A program made the translations under genes and the position numbers. Shown here piece after piece: positions 1-9,184 of a stretch of DNA of 64,000 bases. The stretch is taken from contig NC_010830.1 in assembly GCF_000020565.1 (NCBI RefSeq), positions 1,468,001 through 1,532,000 on the forward strand. Direction: 5' to 3'. The stretch's first letter is position 1; each line of letters begins with the position of its first letter. Below the pieces are notes generated by a model that saw nothing but the letters and a program-made list of their open reading frames with translations, had not been told where the DNA came from and did not search any database. Source of the DNA: Candidatus Amoebophilus asiaticus 5a2. Lineage in GTDB: Bacteria > Bacteroidota > Bacteroidia > Cytophagales > Amoebophilaceae.

Positions 1-2143
1 TTTCTGCATCTGCTTTTTGCTTGTCTTGTATAATCTGTATGGCACGCTCTTCCGTAACTGTAAGCGGGTCCTCTTCTTTGGGAAGGGTATAAAATTGATT
101 TTGATATTTCAAATAAGGACCAAACCTGCCTATACTCGCTTCTATAGGTAAGTTTTCCCATTGCCCTACTGTTCTTGGAAACTTGAAGAGCGTAAGTGCT
201 TCTTCTAAGGTAATACTTTCTATACGCTGATCTTTTTTAAGGCTTGCAAAACGTGGGGCCTCATCTTCCTCGTTGTTGCCTATTTGCACTAATGGACCAA
301 ATCTTCCAATACGTGCAGTAACAGGCTTACCACTTACAGGATCATGTCCCAACATCCTACTTGTATTAATGGCTGTCCGCTCTACTTGTTGTGTTTCTGC
401 TACTTTGGGATAAAAATTCTTATAAAACTCAGCCAACATCTGGTTCCACTCTTTATGGCCTGTAGCTACCTCATCTAACTCAGACTCTACTTTAGCAGTA
501 AAACCATAATCAGTTACTTCGGAAAAGCGCTCTACCAAAAAGTCATTCACTACCATGGCAATATCAGTAGGGAACAACTTATTTTTTTCTGTGCCTGTTA
601 TTTCCTTAAATATCTCTTTTTTTATAGCATCATCTTTTAGCGTCAACACCTGATAGTTACGCTCCTTCCCTTCTTTTGATTCTTTAACTACATAACCGCG
701 TTGTTGTATAGTAGTAATAGTAGGCGCATAAGTAGAGGGGCGTCCAATCCCCTGCTCTTCGAGCTGCTTAACCAAGCTAGCTTCAGAATATCTAGCAGGA
801 GGCTTGGTAAAACGCTCACGCGCTTGCATATCCTCTAATGGAAGAAGTTGTCCTACTTTTAATGGTGGTAATAGCTTACTGCCTTGTGCTTGATCGTCTG
901 CTTGATCGTCTGCTTCATCGTCTTCATCATGTTTAACTGCATATACTTTTAGGAAGCCATCAAACTTAACAACCTCACCATGTGCCACAAGCTGTTGAGG
1001 GGTAGTAGAAATAGCAATATGTGCGGTAGTCCTTTCCAATTGAGCATCGGCCATTTGTGAGGCAATAGCACGTTTCCAAATTAATTCATATAAGCGCTGC
1101 TCACTAGCGTCTTGACTTACAACACGTTGAGAAAAGTCAGTGGGCCTAATGGCTTCATGTGCTTCTTGTGCCGAAGCAGATTTTGTTTTGTAATGCCTTT
1201 CTTGAAAATAAGTACTACCATAATTGCTTGCTATTTCTTGCTGTGCACTTTGAATAGCCTCTTGCGAAAGCGTCACAGAATCTGTACGCATATAAGAAAT
1301 CTTACCAGCTTCATACAGATTTTGTGCTAGTAACATGGTACGTGTAACGCCATAGCCAAACTTTTGGCTGGCTTCTTGCTGTAAAGTAGAAGTGGTAAAA
1401 GGGGGAGCAGGTGACCTTTTAGCTAGCTTTTTATCTAAATTTTGAATAGAAAAGGTTGTACCTATACATTTCTCTAAAAATTGGTGGGCTTCTTTTTCAT
1501 TTTGCAAACGATCAGAAAGTTCTGCTAACAGACGTTGCTTGTTACCCAAATCAAATAATGCCGTTACAACAAAGTAGTTAGTAGCAACAAAATGCTGTAT
1601 AGCACGCTCTCGTTCTACAATCATTCTAACAGCAACTGATTGCACCCGCCCTGCAGAAAGGCCAGGCTTTATCTTTTTCCACAGCAATGGAGATAAATCA
1701 TATCCTACCAACCTATCTAGAATACGCCGTGCTTGCTGGGAGTTTACTAATGCCAGGTCAATATTTCTAGGGTTTTTTATAGCATTTAGTATAGCATTTT
1801 TAGTAATCTCTCTAAAAACAATTCTTTGTGTTTTATTATCCACTAAGTCGAGTGCCTCTTTTAGATGCCAGGAAATAGCTTCTCCTTCTCGATCATCATC
1901 GCTAGCTAAATAAACTTTTTGTGCGTTGTTGGCTTTCTTCTTTAGTTCTTTTATAAGCTGTTGCTTACCTTTAGTAATCTCATAAGTAGGTTGAAAGTCT
2001 TGCTCAATATCAATAGCCTTATTATGTTTAGGTAAATCGCGTACATGCCCATTGGAAGAAGCAACTTCATAGTCTTTTCCTAAATAATTTTGGATGGTTT
2101 TGGCTTTAGCAGGTGACTCAACAATGACTAAATTCTTGGACAT
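1..2143 (-). CDS. topA: DNA topoisomerase I, C-terminus cut by window edge
   Basis: Type IA topoisomerase that relaxes negative supercoils by cutting and passing one DNA strand. The gene reads leftward from ATG at 2143 and stays open to base 1, so about 714 residues are visible and the stop lies outside. The N-terminus has the Toprim start VIVESPAKAKT and the acidic metal cluster SDDDREGE. The active-site tyrosine sits in SYMRTDS (Tyr284). Near the visible end, repeated GRFGP motifs (GRFGPLVQIG, GRFGPYLKY) belong to the C-terminal repeat region of Bacteroidota TopA, which replaces the zinc fingers of the E. coli enzyme. A short acidic, low-complexity stretch (DEDDEADDQADDQ) lies in the middle of the protein. 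Confidence 0.96.
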   Translation of the reverse strand, partial: MSKNLVIVESPAKAKTIQNYLGKDYEVASSNGHVRDLPKHNKAIDIEQDFQPTYEITKGKQQLIKELKKKANNAQKVYLASDDDREGEAISWHLKEALDLVDNKTQRIVFREITKNAILNAIKNPRNIDLALVNSQQARRILDRLVGYDLSPLLWKKIKPGLSAGRVQSVAVRMIVERERAIQHFVATNYFVVTALFDLGNKQRLLAELSDRLQNEKEAHQFLEKCIGTTFSIQNLDKKLAKRSPAPPFTTSTLQQEASQKFGYGVTRTMLLAQNLYEAGKISYMRTDSVTLSQEAIQSAQQEIASNYGSTYFQERHYKTKSASAQEAHEAIRPTDFSQRVVSQDASEQRLYELIWKRAIASQMADAQLERTTAHIAISTTPQQLVAHGEVVKFDGFLKVYAVKHDEDDEADDQADDQAQGSKLLPPLKVGQLLPLEDMQARERFTKPPARYSEASLVKQLEEQGIGRPSTYAPTITTIQQRGYVVKESKEGKERNYQVLTLKDDAIKKEIFKEITGTEKNKLFPTDIAMVVNDFLVERFSEVTDYGFTAKVESELDEVATGHKEWNQMLAEFYKNFYPKVAETQQVERTAINTSRMLGHDPVSGKPVTARIGRFGPLVQIGNNEEDEAPRFASLKKDQRIESITLEEALTLFKFPRTVGQWENLPIEASIGRFGPYLKYQNQFYTLPKEEDPLTVTEERAIQIIQDKQKADAE

Positions 2144-2390
2144 AGGCTATATATGCTAGAAAATATTTTAAAAATACAGTATATTAATTAAACTTTGAAT
2201 TTTTCCCAAATTTTCCATACAATTACTGTAAAAAAAGATAAATATAGCTTTTTATAATGTTAAGTTCATAATTTTAAGATTTATTTAGATATAACGTTAC
2301 TTTTTTTGGGAAGCCAAAGTTATAATGTTTGTACATATATTATGTTACTGATGCTGTAAACTTTATAAGAAGATAACTTATTGACAATAT

Positions 2391-3434
2391 ATGAAACTCT
2401 TTTCTCATACCAATCATATGCCAACTACTAGAGCTAGCCTTTTTCATACCAATGTTTCTATTGAAGAAGCATCTTTGATAGTAATTCCTGCGCCTTGGGA
2501 GGTGACTGTATCTACAAGATCAGGTACAGCATTAGGGCCTGAAACCATTTTAAAAGCTTCTTATCAACTAGGCCTTTATTCTCCTAGATTTCCTAATATA
2601 GATCAAATATCTATAGCTATGTTACCGATCCCCCATGACTGGAAAATATTAAGTGATACGCTCAGGCATGATACGGCTGGATATATTCATGCATTAGAGT
2701 TAGGAATTCAATATACTACGATGCCTAAAAGTATCTTACAAAAAATTAATTCACACACACGACTTTTTTTAGATGAGTTAAAAAATAAAGCCTTAAACTA
2801 TTTAAACAAAGGCAAAATCGTGTCAGTAGTAGGCGGTGAACACATTGTAGCATTAGGGCTTGTAGAAGCATTGACAGAAAAATATTCAAATTTTGGTATG
2901 CTCCACCTCAATGCTCATGCTACGTTACATAAGGCGTACCAAGGATTTACTTATTCTCATGCTTCATTAATGCATAATGTATTAAAATTACCCCAAGTTG
3001 AAACAGTAGTACAAATAGGCTTGCGTGACTATACAAAAGAGGAAGCACAAGTAATTGATAGTTCAAAAGGACGTATTATAACCTTTTTAAATGACACGCT
3101 AAAAGCAGAAAAGTTTCAAGGAATTACCTGGGATACAAGCTGTAAAAAAATAATAGATGCACTACCAGAACATATCTATATCAGTTTCGATATAGATAGT
3201 TTAGATGCAAGTTTATGTCCTAGCACAGGGACTCCCGTGCCAGGCGGTCTAGGATTTGATGAAGTATGCTATTTGTTTAAATGTTTAGTAAATGCTGGGA
3301 AGAAAGTTATTGGTTTTGATTTATGTGAAGTTTCTCCTGGAGAACAGTTTGACTTAGATGCACAGGTAGGTAGTAGAATGCTATACCAACTTGCTTTAAC
3401 AACAGCTGCTAGCCAAAATACATTAAATAGTTAA
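2391..3434 (+). CDS. Arginase/agmatinase-family protein with degraded metal site
   Basis: A 347-residue ureohydrolase-fold protein. Bacteroidota relatives are annotated as agmatinase, arginase or formimidoylglutamase, which hydrolyse a guanidino or formimino group with two Mn ions. The scaffold is easy to follow: VVGGEH near residue 150, LHLNAHATLH near 185, YSHASLMHN, QIGLRDY, ISFDIDSLD near 265, and TGTPVPGG. The family metal motif D-A-H-x-D is here N-A-H-A-T, so two aspartate ligands are changed (to Asn and Thr). The usual GGDH is GGEH, and the usual DxDxxDP ends in DA. I infer that catalysis is lost or altered. No arginine decarboxylase gene lies beside it, so the context does not name a substrate. 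Confidence 0.85.
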   Translation: MKLFSHTNHMPTTRASLFHTNVSIEEASLIVIPAPWEVTVSTRSGTALGPETILKASYQLGLYSPRFPNIDQISIAMLPIPHDWKILSDTLRHDTAGYIHALELGIQYTTMPKSILQKINSHTRLFLDELKNKALNYLNKGKIVSVVGGEHIVALGLVEALTEKYSNFGMLHLNAHATLHKAYQGFTYSHASLMHNVLKLPQVETVVQIGLRDYTKEEAQVIDSSKGRIITFLNDTLKAEKFQGITWDTSCKKIIDALPEHIYISFDIDSLDASLCPSTGTPVPGGLGFDEVCYLFKCLVNAGKKVIGFDLCEVSPGEQFDLDAQVGSRMLYQLALTTAASQNTLNS

Positions 3435-3505
3435 CCTAATTTTATAATAAAACTGGTAAAGTAGCCTACTATTGCACTAACTGTTTACATAACAGCTTAA
3501 GATGA

Positions 3506-4525
3506 TTAATTATACCTTGAATAATTTTTAAAGTTAGGGGCCATTTGTGCAGGTATCTTACCTTCCTTATTTTTAAGGCTTAATTTAGCACCTCTATCCC
3601 TTAATGCGGCAGTTATTGACCAATAACCTTTTTTAGTTGCTAAATGCAATGGTGTGTTACCATGATTGTCTTGTATATTCACATCTATCTCACTCTCCTG
3701 TAAAAGTCGTGTAACCTTTTCACCATCACCCTTAAGTACTGCTAAATGAAGGGGCGTATGACCCTTATTATCTCTCAAATTTAGCTGAAAGTCCTTTCTA
3801 ACTAATAACGCATCTAAGATTGCTATATCTCCCCAGTCAATCGCTAAGTGTAAAGGACTCTGGTCTTCTATATCTTGTATATTGATATCAAGAGCCAAAC
3901 AGCTTAGTAGTCGTTTGATGGTCTTTACATTACCCCGTGAAGTAGCCAAGTGCAAAACAGTAGAGCCGCTATTATTGACAGAATTTACATCAACTTCTTC
4001 TCGTAACAATAGTATTTCAACCATATTAAAACAGCCTTTTAAAACTGCTGAATGTAAAGGAGTATTACCTTGTGCATCACGCAAATTTATATTAATATGA
4101 TCTTGATTGATTAATAATTGAAAAACCGCTTCATTTTTCTGAAAAACTGCATAGTGTAAAGGAGAAAATCTATTTTGAGCAAGTGTACTAATATTAATTT
4201 GATGGTATAGTAAAGCTTGTATTATAGGCAGGTGGCCTAAAGATATGGCTTGCTGCAAAGCATCAGAATAAAGTTGTACTATATCCGTACTATTTGAGTT
4301 TTTAACAGCATGCATTGAGTCATCTTGAAGTAACTGGAGCGCTCTCAATAATGTAGATCTTCTTGTATCGCTAGCCAACTGTATCATTTCTGCTGTAATA
4401 GGGGTAGATAGAATTACCTTTTCATCTACATTTCTTTTATGCTTGCCATCACAATGAGAAAATGTAGCTAACACCATCAATAATCCTATCATATTATTAA
4501 TATGCTTAATAAATCTTTGCAGCAT
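3506..4525 (-). CDS. Secreted ankyrin-repeat protein (about 6 repeats)
   Basis: A 339-residue protein. It has a short basic N-terminus, a hydrophobic segment (residues about 10-22) and a cysteine after FSH, so a Sec signal or a weak lipobox is likely. Residues about 45-110 form a non-repeat helical domain. About six ankyrin repeats follow, each with TPLHLA-type cores (TPLHSAVLKG, TVLHLATSRG, TPLHLAVLKG, TPLHLATKKG), and a degenerate cap. Both ends closely resemble the 811-residue ANK protein immediately upstream on the same strand (starts MLQRFIKHIN and MLQKLIKHIN), so the two are paralogs differing mainly in repeat number. Ankyrin repeats mediate protein-protein contacts. A role toward the eukaryotic host is inferred from lifestyle and the export signal only. 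Confidence 0.88.
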   Translation of the reverse strand: MLQRFIKHINNMIGLLMVLATFSHCDGKHKRNVDEKVILSTPITAEMIQLASDTRRSTLLRALQLLQDDSMHAVKNSNSTDIVQLYSDALQQAISLGHLPIIQALLYHQINISTLAQNRFSPLHYAVFQKNEAVFQLLINQDHININLRDAQGNTPLHSAVLKGCFNMVEILLLREEVDVNSVNNSGSTVLHLATSRGNVKTIKRLLSCLALDINIQDIEDQSPLHLAIDWGDIAILDALLVRKDFQLNLRDNKGHTPLHLAVLKGDGEKVTRLLQESEIDVNIQDNHGNTPLHLATKKGYWSITAALRDRGAKLSLKNKEGKIPAQMAPNFKNYSRYN

Positions 4526-5061
4526 ATATTTTTTAATTAATATTTTCTAAATCTACAATCACCTTTGATAGTACCAATAAAGCACTTCAATTTAATTATA
4601 AGCATTCTTATATTTTTTAAACCATTAAAGCATAATATGTAGATCGGTGAACCTATTATATAATTTTCCATTTGTAATCAACTCAATTATTCAAGAATAT
4701 TTTACTTGAAGCTTCCTTCTATATTTGTTTCAGATCTCGGCAGCTTGTAGAGTTTTCAAATTGTAGAGAAGCCACAGTTAGTAAACTGCTCAAGTTCACA
4801 TAATTTATGTGATAAGTAGTAATACCTAATTACTCTGAAACGAGCAATGAAGTGGTTTTTCAGTTTACCTGGTCTATAGTGATATTGAGTATTTTTAAAG
4901 AAGTATTTTAGTAACTCATGAAATAGCACTAGTTCTCTTAGTTTTTCAATTGATATCTTTCTCTATATTGTTTAAGGTATTTAATTCCTTTATCCCCAGC
5001 AGTCGATTTGACCAACAAAGCTGCCACTTATTAAGTTAGGGCTCAATTAGTACCTATGTAA
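4526..5061. other. 536-bp spacer between two ANK genes
   Basis: Contains no intact gene. The right half holds a decayed reading frame on the minus strand, listed separately at 4756-5028. The left 230 bases are very AT-rich with no structure I can name, and presumably hold the end of that pseudogene's unit. The promoter of the upstream-reading 339-residue ANK gene should lie within the first 100 bases, but I cannot assign boxes. Confidence 0.5.
4756..5028 (-). pseudogene. Frameshifted remnant of an unknown gene
   Basis: On the minus strand two overlapping open stretches read like one protein broken by a frameshift. The first contains KSTAGDKGIKYLKQYRERY. The second contains EKLRELVLFHELLKYFFKN, YRPGKLKNHFIARFRVIRYY and LCELEQFTNCGFSTI before a stop at 4756-4758. 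The second stretch alone is about 68 codons without a stop, which is long for such AT-rich DNA, and its composition looks protein-like. There is no start codon that would make an intact gene. I do not recognise the family. It lies 34 bp beyond the stop of the 811-residue ANK gene, on the same strand. Confidence 0.35.
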
Positions 5062-7497
5062 CTATAACAATTTACTATACTCTTTTGCCACTTGTAGAGG
5101 CATTTTACGGCTTTTATTCTTAAGAGTAAGTTTAGCACCGTTAGCCCTTAACTTTGAAGCTATGTGCCAATATCCATTAATAACTGCTAAATGCAACGGT
5201 GTATTACCTTCATCATCCTGTGCATCTACATCGGCTCCTGTTCGCAAAATTTCTTCAACTGCTGAATCATGACCACTAACCACAGCTAAATGGAGAGGTG
5301 TTTGACCATCATCGTTACCAAGGTTGAGTTTAGCACCTTTAACTCTTAATGCAGAGATTATACAAGCATACCCTGCATCAGCTGCCCAATGTAATGGCGT
5401 ATTACCCACTTCATCCCGAACATTTGTATCAGCCTCTGCCAGCAAAAGCATCTTAACTACTTGATGATGCCCTTTTAAAACTGCCAAGTGAAGGGGCGTA
5501 TGTCCATAATTATTGACTAGATTCAAATTAGCACCTTTACCTATTAACTCAACAACTATGTCCTCATAACCTTTACTAGCCGCTAAATGCAATGGTGTAT
5601 TGCCTTTAAAGTCTTGTAAATCAATATTTAATTCGGGTGCTGAGTGCAAGAACGTTTTTACTATCTGATGATGATCCTTAAGTACTGCCAAATGTAGTGG
5701 TGTACGGCCATCTTTATTGAGCAGCTCTAGGTTAGCACCTATGCCACCTAACTGCAAAATCACTTTCATATACCCTCTTCTAGCAGCTAAATGCAATAAC
5801 GTATTGCCAGTATTATCTTGCGTATCTATATGTATTTTTTTATCTCTTGCCTGGAAAAATTTCTTAACTAGTTGATAATGGCCATTGAGTAATGCCAGAT
5901 GCAAAAAGGTATAACCATTTTTATTTACAAAAGTTGTGTTAACACCTGCCTCTATCAATTCCAGAACTATTTTCCAGAACCCTCCACTGGCAGCTAAATG
6001 CAATGGTGTATTACCTTTATTATCTTTAAAGTTTGCAAACTTTAAAGATCCTGCCCTTATAAGTTCTTTAAAAACTTCATAATGACCATTAAATACTGAC
6101 AAATGTAGTGGAATATGTCCATTTTTATTCGGAATGTCTATTCTCGCTCCCATAAGGATTAGATCGGCAACTATACTGGGATATCCTTTACTAACAGCTA
6201 TATGTAACGGTGTATTACCCTCTTTATCTTGTGCATTTGCTGTTATGTTTAATTCTGGTAAAAGCACTCTAGCTACTTCATAATTTTCATTAAGTATTGC
6301 CAAATGAAAGGGTGTATGCCCCTGTTTATTACATAAGTTTATATCAGTACCTCTTGTTCTTAATTCCATAACTATGTCCATATCTCCTTTTTTTGTCGCC
6401 AAATGCAAAGGAGTATTTCCTTCATTGTCACGTACGTTTACATCTATGGTTATATTCAGTTTTGGCGCTACCTGTAGCATACATTTTACTATCTTATAAT
6501 GTTTATTCAATGCAGCTAAATGAAGGGGAGTATAACCACGCTTGTTAGGTAGATCTAAGCGAGCACCCCTATTTTTCAACTCTTTAAGTATCTTAACATA
6601 CCCTCCGCTAGCAGCTACGTGTGCTGGTGTATCACCTTTATGGTCTGGCACATTAACTTCAGCTTCTTTATCTAAAAGTTTTATAAGTACGTCATAGTAA
6701 CCATTAAGCGTTGACAAATGAAGAGGAGTACAATCATTATTATCTTTAAGATTCACATTAATATCTGGCCTATCTAGTAATATATCTACCATAGGTATAC
6801 TGTACCAATCGAATGCTAAATGTAAAGCAGTACGACCATTTACAACATTCTGCATATTAACATCCGTAGCTGATTTTTCTAATAGTAATTCAGCCATCTG
6901 CAGATTATTACGTAAAGTAGCTAGTTGTAATGCAGTAAAACCAGCATTATTAACAGCATTAATATTAACTCTTTGATGTGATGTAATGGACTTGGCAATA
7001 TCAATACAGTCTTCCAAAATCGCTAAATGTAATGGTGTATTACCATCTTCATTTGCGCAATTTATATCTAGTTGACCTTGGCTTAATAAAAATTGGCAAA
7101 GGACTAAATCTTTCCATACAATCGACCAATGTAATGCTGTGTATTTACTACAATCAGCCACATTAATATCAATGCCATTTGATATGAGGGCATGTACGAT
7201 TGGTAAGTTTTTTATTATCAAAGCTTGGTATAACACAGAAGCATAAAAATGTCTTACATCAGCACCATGAGAATCCATAACAATAGCCATTCGGTCATGC
7301 TGTAAACTTTGAAGTATATCGGCTAACAGAATTTGATTTTTATCTGTAGCTAATTGTACCATTTGCTGAGTAATAGGAATAGGTGTAGGAACAATCCGTG
7401 TGGTAGCAGTATTTTCCTTATGATGGCATCGCGTATAGGCAGCTAACACTAGGACAAGCGTTATTACATTAATATGTTTGATTAGTTTTTGTAGCAT
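5062..7497 (-). CDS. Large secreted ankyrin-repeat protein (about 20 repeats)
   Basis: An 811-residue protein. The N-terminus MLQKLIKHIN is followed by a hydrophobic stretch and a cysteine (YTRC), as in the neighbouring 339-residue paralog, so export or lipid anchoring is likely. A non-repeat domain of about 110 residues leads into some 20 ankyrin repeats that fill the rest, ending in a partial repeat (MPLQVAKEYSKLL). From about residue 260 the repeats alternate between two types. One has cores such as TPLHLAVLKGHHQVVKMLL followed by a D-x-x-GNTPLH turn. The other has cores such as AASKGYEDIVVELIGKGAN followed by a N-x-x-GHTPLH turn. The unit of amplification therefore appears to be a pair of about 66 residues. 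Function is probably protein binding, with a host target inferred from the family in amoebal symbionts. Confidence 0.9.
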   Translation of the reverse strand: MLQKLIKHINVITLVLVLAAYTRCHHKENTATTRIVPTPIPITQQMVQLATDKNQILLADILQSLQHDRMAIVMDSHGADVRHFYASVLYQALIIKNLPIVHALISNGIDINVADCSKYTALHWSIVWKDLVLCQFLLSQGQLDINCANEDGNTPLHLAILEDCIDIAKSITSHQRVNINAVNNAGFTALQLATLRNNLQMAELLLEKSATDVNMQNVVNGRTALHLAFDWYSIPMVDILLDRPDINVNLKDNNDCTPLHLSTLNGYYDVLIKLLDKEAEVNVPDHKGDTPAHVAASGGYVKILKELKNRGARLDLPNKRGYTPLHLAALNKHYKIVKCMLQVAPKLNITIDVNVRDNEGNTPLHLATKKGDMDIVMELRTRGTDINLCNKQGHTPFHLAILNENYEVARVLLPELNITANAQDKEGNTPLHIAVSKGYPSIVADLILMGARIDIPNKNGHIPLHLSVFNGHYEVFKELIRAGSLKFANFKDNKGNTPLHLAASGGFWKIVLELIEAGVNTTFVNKNGYTFLHLALLNGHYQLVKKFFQARDKKIHIDTQDNTGNTLLHLAARRGYMKVILQLGGIGANLELLNKDGRTPLHLAVLKDHHQIVKTFLHSAPELNIDLQDFKGNTPLHLAASKGYEDIVVELIGKGANLNLVNNYGHTPLHLAVLKGHHQVVKMLLLAEADTNVRDEVGNTPLHWAADAGYACIISALRVKGAKLNLGNDDGQTPLHLAVVSGHDSAVEEILRTGADVDAQDDEGNTPLHLAVINGYWHIASKLRANGAKLTLKNKSRKMPLQVAKEYSKLL

Positions 7498-7568
7498 ATA
7501 ACTTTATCTTAGCTTTAAAAAAACATACCATAAGTATGCGTAGACACTAATTTACATTAAAGTCTATT

Positions 7569-8327
7569 CTATAGCAGTGTACGATGGAAGCTTTTAAATA
7601 AGCTACTTACTTTTAACTTTATAATTCTAAAGAAAGCTTCAAGAATAATATGATGAGACATCTTAGAAGATCCTCTTATTCGATTGGTAAATACAATAGG
7701 AATTTCTTTAAGTTTAAAACCATACTGATAGGCTAAAAATTTCATCTCCACCTGGAAACTATAGCCAATCGACTTGATGGATCCTAAATCAATCGTTTCT
7801 AGTACTGCTCTTTTATAACACTGATACCCAGCTGTAAGGTCCATGATAGGTAGTCCCGTTATATAACGTGCTATCCAATTAGCAATATAGGATAAAAGCA
7901 CCCTTCCCATGGGCCAGTTTACTACATTAACTCCATTCACATACCGAGAGCCAATTGTTACATCATATTCTTGTTGATTGCAGGTTTCATATAAAACTTG
8001 AAGCTTATCAATTGGATGTGAGAAGTCTGCATCCATGGTCAGTATGTATTGATAACTATTTGCTAGTGCGAATTTAAATCCTGCTATATATGCTGTGCCT
8101 AAGCCTGCCTTTTGAGGTCTGCTAAGTAAATGTAATTTACCATTATATTGCGATTGTAGCCCAGCCACAACATCTCCTGTACCATCTGGAGAAGCATCAT
8201 CAACAACAAGGATATGGAACGTAGGAGAAGTTGCAAAAATAGCGTCTATAAGTAATGCTATATTTTCTACTTCATTGTAAGTGGGTATAATCACCAACGA
8301 ATCTGTGTCATGGTGATAAATTGTCAT
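7569..8327 (-). CDS. GT2 glycosyltransferase, polyprenol-phosphate mannosyltransferase type
   Basis: A 252-residue family 2 glycosyltransferase of the dolichol/polyprenol-phosphate mannose synthase type. Such enzymes transfer a sugar from a nucleotide donor to a lipid phosphate on the cytoplasmic face of the membrane. The nucleotide-binding start VIIPTYNEVENI, the motif VDDASPDGTGD, the metal site MDADFSHP and the acceptor-side GYSFQVEMKF are all present. No transmembrane segments follow the catalytic domain, matching the short soluble Dpm1 form. The next gene rightward is divergent (8489), so a promoter lies in the 160-bp gap. The exact sugar cannot be told from sequence. Confidence 0.88.
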   Translation of the reverse strand: MTIYHHDTDSLVIIPTYNEVENIALLIDAIFATSPTFHILVVDDASPDGTGDVVAGLQSQYNGKLHLLSRPQKAGLGTAYIAGFKFALANSYQYILTMDADFSHPIDKLQVLYETCNQQEYDVTIGSRYVNGVNVVNWPMGRVLLSYIANWIARYITGLPIMDLTAGYQCYKRAVLETIDLGSIKSIGYSFQVEMKFLAYQYGFKLKEIPIVFTNRIRGSSKMSHHIILEAFFRIIKLKVSSLFKSFHRTLL

Positions 8328-8488
8328 AATTGTTTAAATTTGAGAATCTATATTCTATAAATTGTATGTCAGCACTCGAAAATACACATTGTATTGCCTG
8401 CTTACAAATCTTGCCAGCCAAGTATCCATACAACTTATACGTATTCAATAGCTCATTCTATAAAATAACTTATACCTAATTAATAAAC

Positions 8489-9184
8489 ATGCAACTATTT
8501 TTTATACACAATATACTTATTCGTATTCTTAAACATCTAGACTTGGTAAATATGGGAAGATCTTATGAACACGCCTATAATTATCGGCCACATATATTAT
8601 CAACTTCCATACTTACAAGGCATATTCTCATACAAGTTGAACCAGAAAGACTGGGACAATTACTAATTGAAATTTCCCAAATTTCTTCTAATAAACCTAC
8701 AAGTATAACCATTCTATTAAATACTAAGGATGATGTATTTCCATTACTTCAGCAATATTTCAAGATTATCAATGCTGCAGGAGGTATAGTAACAAAAGGA
8801 AATCAGCTTTTAATGATCTATAGAGCACATACCTGGGACCTTCCAAAGGGTAGAATTGAAGCGGGAGAAGCAACCATCAATGCTGCTATACGTGAGGTAC
8901 ATGAAGAATGTGGAGTGAGGGCGGTAGCCACAGCCAAGTTTTATACTACTTGGCACGCTTTTCAAGTAAATCGAGTAAATGTACTCAAAGAAACGACTTG
9001 GTATACTATGAATTGTATTGATGATACGCATATGGCCCCTCAAAAAGAAGAAGCTATAGACCGTGTGGCATGGATAGATATCAATCAACTTACACCAATT
9101 TTAGAAAATACATACGCAAGCATTAGACTACTATTGCAAGCATATCAGAATCATATAAAACTTACGAGAACTTTAGATTATTAA
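8489..9184 (+). CDS. Nudix hydrolase with N-terminal extension
   Basis: A 231-residue protein with a full Nudix box, G-x5-E-x7-REVHEECGV, near residues 125-150. The surrounding sequence is Nudix-like (NAAGGIVTKGNQLLMIYR before it and WDLPKGRIEAGE leading in). Nudix enzymes cleave nucleoside diphosphates linked to other groups, and the substrate here is unknown. About 100 residues precede the catalytic domain, and Bacteroidota relatives often carry such an extension. ATG at 8489 gives the longest form; ATG at 8552 (MGRSYEHAYN) is an alternative that removes a hydrophobic 21-residue start. The 3' end overlaps the convergent gene at 9162 by 23 bp. Confidence 0.88.
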   Translation: MQLFFIHNILIRILKHLDLVNMGRSYEHAYNYRPHILSTSILTRHILIQVEPERLGQLLIEISQISSNKPTSITILLNTKDDVFPLLQQYFKIINAAGGIVTKGNQLLMIYRAHTWDLPKGRIEAGEATINAAIREVHEECGVRAVATAKFYTTWHAFQVNRVNVLKETTWYTMNCIDDTHMAPQKEEAIDRVAWIDINQLTPILENTYASIRLLLQAYQNHIKLTRTLDY

